Shown piece after piece: positions 59,716 through 64,000 of a DNA stretch of 64,000 nucleotides; the first letter of the stretch is position 1, and every line of letters begins with the position of its first letter. The stretch is from Ustulina deusta (lineage: Eukaryota > Ascomycota > Sordariomycetes > Xylariales > Xylariaceae): NCBI GenBank assembly GCA_023159155.1, contig JAJNNX010000042.1:248001-312000 (forward strand), in the 5' to 3' direction. The position numbers and the translations under genes are program-made. The notes beneath the pieces are model-generated. The model worked only from the letters and a program-made list of their open reading frames with translations. It did not search any database and was not told the origin of the DNA.

Positions 59716-62700
59716 CAATTATAGTTATATATAATTTCTTATATTCTATTAATAAATGTTTTTATTTATATAGTTAATTTATTTGTTAATATAAAAGTTT
59801 TTAATGTTTAGTTTAGTATTTTTTTTATAAATATATTAGCTAGATTATTTTTGTTATTGATCTATTATATTTTGGAGATTTTTTATTTTTTGTATAATTT
59901 TTTTAATAATATAATATTAATTATTAGGCGTTTTCTTTACGTAGTGCCAAGCTTAACAAAACAATTATATAATAATTTTAAATCAGAATATAAAACAGCT
60001 AGAATTAAAAGCAGTTGTAGTATAGTTATAATTTTTAAAAATATTATATAAAAAGCAATAGTACTATTAAAGCTATTAATTATACTATATAATTTATTTG
60101 TAAGTATATTTTTAGTTATTTTTTTATACTTGTTTGAATTCTAGTATACGATATTTTTTTTAATTTTAAAGCTCGAATTTTTTTTTATATAATATTTAGT
60201 CCTTAGTACAATTATAAATCTAAGTTAAAAAATTATATTTATATTGTTTATAAATAACCTGTTTATAAAAATAAATAGTTTTATATGATATAGGTTTATT
60301 AGTATAAAAGTTAAGCTATAATTTTTATTATTTGTTTACTACTAAATTTTTTAGTTTAAATTTTTAATATTATATAGCTTAAGATATATAACTTGGGTAG
60401 CTACGCATAGGTTATATATTGCTTCGGGCTAATAAATACTATTAATATATATATTTTTTGTTTGTTATAAAACATATTATTATATAAAATTAATTATATA
60501 AAAGTTAATTTAGTCTAGTTAGTTTATTTAGCTTTTTTAAATTAAAATAATATTTTTTTTAGACAAAAATATAATTTGTTTGTTATTAAATTTTATAAAG
60601 TGATTTAATTAAAGTATTTCTTTTAGCTTTGCATAAAACTTGGCTTGCTATAATTTATATTTTTTTTTTTTAAAAAACCTAGTAATATAAAGCTAAACAT
60701 ATTGTTTATTTATAGTTTAATAATACTAAAGTTATTTAAAGGTCTTTTAATAAAAAATAAGCATAAGTTATATATAAAAATAGTTATACCGAGCTTTTTA
60801 TAATAATACTAGTAATATATTTTGAACTAGTATAAATCTAATTTAGTAAATTTATATAAAAGTTATATAATCTATAAAATTGTTTTATTAGAATATTTCG
60901 ATTTTAGTTTGGATAGTAGTTATATAAAGATTTTTTTGGCTAATTTGTTCTTTAATTGTATATATGCTTACGTAATATTTTAAAGTTTGCTTAAAGCGTT
61001 AAAGTTATAAATTAAAAAAAGTCCTAGTACAAATAGTAGTTTTTAATTTATTTGCTAGATTATTAATAATTAAATAAGCACTATTTTTTTTTTAGTATTG
61101 TTATAGCTTTATATAATAAGTCGGAACTTTTTATATAGCTTAGTTATTTTATTTTTTATTTTTTATATAAGCTAGAACTTAAAAATATAAATATTGCTAT
61201 ATTTTATTAGATTGTATTTTATAAATTAAAATACGCCTTGTATAATAAGATTATTGATTTTAGTAGCGTTAGATTGTTTGAATAGGGCTCTAGATATATT
61301 AATAATACTATTTTTGTATAGCTTAACAGCTAAAGCATAGTTCTGTTCTTTTTTAAAGGTTAAAAATAGTTAATTAATTTATTATATAAAGGTTATATAA
61401 AATATTATAGCTTTTAGGGGTTATTTATGTTTTTTTTATATAACAAAAGCTTAAAAAAGTTATATTTTGTTTTTTTTTTTAGTATATTTGTCCAGAATAT
61501 TTTTTTTAGTTGTATAGTAATAAAGCTTAATTTATATCTACCTAAATTTAATTGGGCTATTTATTAAATTAATAATTATATTAGATTTTTTGATTAATTT
61601 AATCTTATATAGTCCATTTTAGTTTTCTTTTTTCTGCTATACTATTATTTTGCTATATAGGGGTAACAAAAATATATTGTATAAAGCTGGCTTGTTATAT
61701 TAGTTAATTATATAGTTAATTTTAATTTTTGTTTTTTTGTTATATAATATTTTTATAGTTTTTTTGATTGCTTTAGCTTTTTATATAATATTAAATAAAA
61801 AAAGTAAATCTTAATTAATTTTAAAATAGGCTTTAAAGATAAAAAGGGTTAGTATAAGGCTGTTTGGCCTAGTAGTATTGTTTAGGGCTTTAACTGTTAT
61901 TTAAAGGATTGATTTATTTTTTGTATAATTACTAATTTTGGTTTTTAGTATATTGTATATATAACAGAAGGGGCTATATGTTTTTTTAATTTTGCTAATC
62001 GCTTAGTATGCTTTAATAGGCATTGCATAGTACTAAATGTTTATAATTTTTGCTTAGTTTTAAAATTCTTTAGATAAAAAGTTTGTATTTAGGTTATATA
62101 TAATATAGTTAGAAAGTTTTTAATATATGTTAATTTAATATTTATATAGCGTTTTTTAAATATTTTGTATAAATATTAATTTAAAAAAAGTTACTGCTTA
62201 AAAAAATATAGTAGTATTAATAATATAAAAAACTTGCTTATTATTTATTTATATAGCATTAATTATAACTTTGTAATTAAAATTAAAATTATTTTTAATT
62301 AAAAACTTAAATTGTTGAAGTGCTAAGTTATATAATTAATAATAATAATAGAATTTTTAGATTTTTTTTAAAGTTAAATAGTTAATATTATATCTTATAT
62401 AACTAAGCATTATATATAGTTTGTTTATATAAAAGTATTTAAATTAGCAGTATAACTATTATAGTTCTGTTTTAGTAAAATATAGTTTAGCTTTATATAG
62501 ACTTATATTAAAAAATAGGTATTTTTATTTATATATAACAAAAATAGTCTTTTTGTTTTTTTATATAATAATATCTTTTATATTATTAAAGTATGTTTAT
62601 AGGCGGTCTGTATTTTTTAGTAAAAAAAAAAACAGTGTTGGGCTATTTAGAATATAATATATTGTTATACTAAAAGAATTATTTATTTATATAGTGCTTA

Positions 62701-64000
62701 TAGCAGTGATTGTATTACTGCTGCTAAACCTGATATTTGTGCTGTCCGGGGTCTAGTCTACTTTTATATAAAGGTAAAATCTAAAATAGGCTTCTAATTA
62801 TACTTTTTCTACTATTAAATAGTTCGAAGCGCCTATATCCTAGAGTTTGTTTTGGTATTCTATATAATACTAGTTGCTAAAAGTAAACTAGTCGGACAAT
62901 ATATCTGTTTTGTAGTTCTAAATATTTTTTTTAGTTATATAGTAAATAAAAGCGTTATTTATAAAAAATTAGGTTAATTAATTCCCAAATTTTTTTTTAA
63001 TATTCCTATTGCTTTTGTCCAGTTTTAAATATTTTTTAAAGTTTATAATGTATGCTAAAAATTTTTTAAGTATAAGTTTTGTTTTATTAATTATTTTATA
63101 TAAGTTAAAATATTAGTTTTTTATATAGGCTTATTTTTAAAAAGTATGTTTTATTAATTAGTATTTTTTTTTATAGCATATAAAATATTTCTTGTTTATA
63201 TAATAGCTTTAAGTGTTCTAATCTTTTAGGTTATAGCGCTTTATATCTAGTTTGCTTAAAAATTTAAAAGATTTGTATTATTAGCCTTTTATATAATTGC
63301 TTTAGTTATATTTCCGGTCTATAAAGTAAGCATTATTATCTTTTTATATAAAGCTTTTTAATATGTTATTAGTTGTTATTCGGATATATGCTTAGAGGTC
63401 CAAAAAAAAACTTTTGTTTATTAGTTTTTAAAATATAAAAGTTATAGCTAGTTCTAGTACTTTTTAATATATTTATATAATAATTATACTAAGTTAGATT
63501 TCTTTTTAATAATTTATACTAAATATTTGTTATATTTTTATAAGCTTATTAATTATAAGCTTTAGTACTTTGTATAGTACTAAATCTAGGTTTTTTTTAT
63601 TTATTTATATAAAAGTAATTATAGTTTAGTTAGCTTAGTATTAGTTATAATTTATATTAGTATTAAAATAAGCATTTATTATATAATAGATCTTATTTTA
63701 AGTTTTTTTAAGTTTAATTTAGTAAATATAAAAATCTTTTATATAACTTTTAAAAATTATTAGAAATATTATATAGTATTAATTTTTTATAATATTAAGT
63801 TTTTAATAAATATTTATAAATAAATATGCTTTGTTATAGAATAAGTTATATAATTAGCTTATATAGTTTTTTTTTTTTTTATATTTTCTAAAAAATCGCA
63901 TATTTTTTAAAAAAAATTATCCTGTTTTATATATTTTTTATAAGGGGTAAATCTAAAAAAAGGTTGTTTAATATAAGGTTTAATATTATATAAAAGTATG
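59716..64000 (-). mobile_element. RIP-degraded Ty1/Copia retrotransposon, copy B (truncated by window end)
   Basis: Collinear with copy A from the shared LTR to the window edge. The same C-terminal region lies at about 59.97-59.73 kb. Its 5' part (about 1.2 kb by comparison with copy A) lies outside the window. At many sites one copy keeps C or G where the other has T or A (for example 62745-62890 versus 56975-57120), as expected if the two were mutated independently by RIP. Confidence 0.6.

Noticed and set aside
59851..60051. Open frame in the AT block (plus)
   Set aside because: Antisense to the C-terminal end of Copia copy B and composed of AT-biased codons.
1..64000. tRNA, rRNA or CRISPR array
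   Set aside because: No cloverleaf-like gene, rRNA segment or regularly spaced short repeat was recognised by eye. A dedicated tRNA scan could still find one.

Overview
The window is a piece of a filamentous ascomycete (Pezizomycotina, probably a Sordariomycete) chromosome. Genes carry many short introns (about 49-170 nt, GT..AG, with CTAAC/CTGAT branch points). Protein types are typically fungal: HET, NACHT/ankyrin, ustYa (DUF3328), DUF3176, fungal rhodopsin-like, PTR2, sugar-porter MFS. The chromosome alternates between a GC-balanced compartment and two extremely AT-rich blocks (about 9.84-16.2 kb and about 49.05 kb to the end) that look like repeat-induced point mutation (RIP) of transposons. 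Exon models were made by hand from splice sites and phase; every intact model listed closes in frame.

Layout. 1-6.1 kb: gene-poor, holding a broken NACHT-type NLR gene on the minus strand (about 3.06-4.79 kb). 6.1-8.4 kb: an intact 752-aa protein with a fungal STAND-type N-terminal domain, a helical/TPR-like middle and ankyrin repeats. 9.0-18.2 kb: an MFS sugar transporter whose third intron-flanked junction contains a RIP-degraded Tad/I-type LINE on the opposite strand, giving a 6.6-kb intron. 19.2-21.3 kb: PTR2/POT peptide transporter. 22.3-23.3 kb: proline iminopeptidase. 23.7-24.7 kb: ustYa-family protein, divergent from a small secreted protein (25.46-25.77 kb). 27.7-29.5 kb: APC amino-acid/GABA-type permease. 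30.5-31.8 kb: fungal rhodopsin-like membrane protein. 31.8-35.3 kb: no convincing gene. 35.3-37.1 kb: a 195-aa protein with a WNCQNYV motif and an APH-type kinase. 37.8-42.2 kb: a graveyard holding an ankyrin relic, a broken conserved fungal gene, a HET pseudogene and an O-methyltransferase fragment. 42.75-45.0 kb: intact DUF3176 membrane protein. 46.3-47.3 kb: alpha/beta hydrolase of the polyketide-transferase (Af380-like) type. 47.7-48.1 kb: small Cys-rich ORF. 48.87-49.02 kb: the severed N-terminus of another incompatibility-type protein at the edge of the second AT block. 49.05-64 kb: RIP-degraded LTR (Ty1/Copia) elements, two of them in tandem.

Functional theme. The intact genes are mainly nutrient uptake and peptide handling (sugar, peptide and amino-acid transporters, a peptidase) plus isolated secondary-metabolism-type enzymes (ustYa, Af380-like hydrolase). 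The broken genes are mostly from fungal non-self recognition families (NACHT, HET, ankyrin, STAND N-domains). The picture is an accessory, rapidly turning-over region beside RIP-silenced transposon blocks. No rRNA, tRNA or CRISPR array was recognised.
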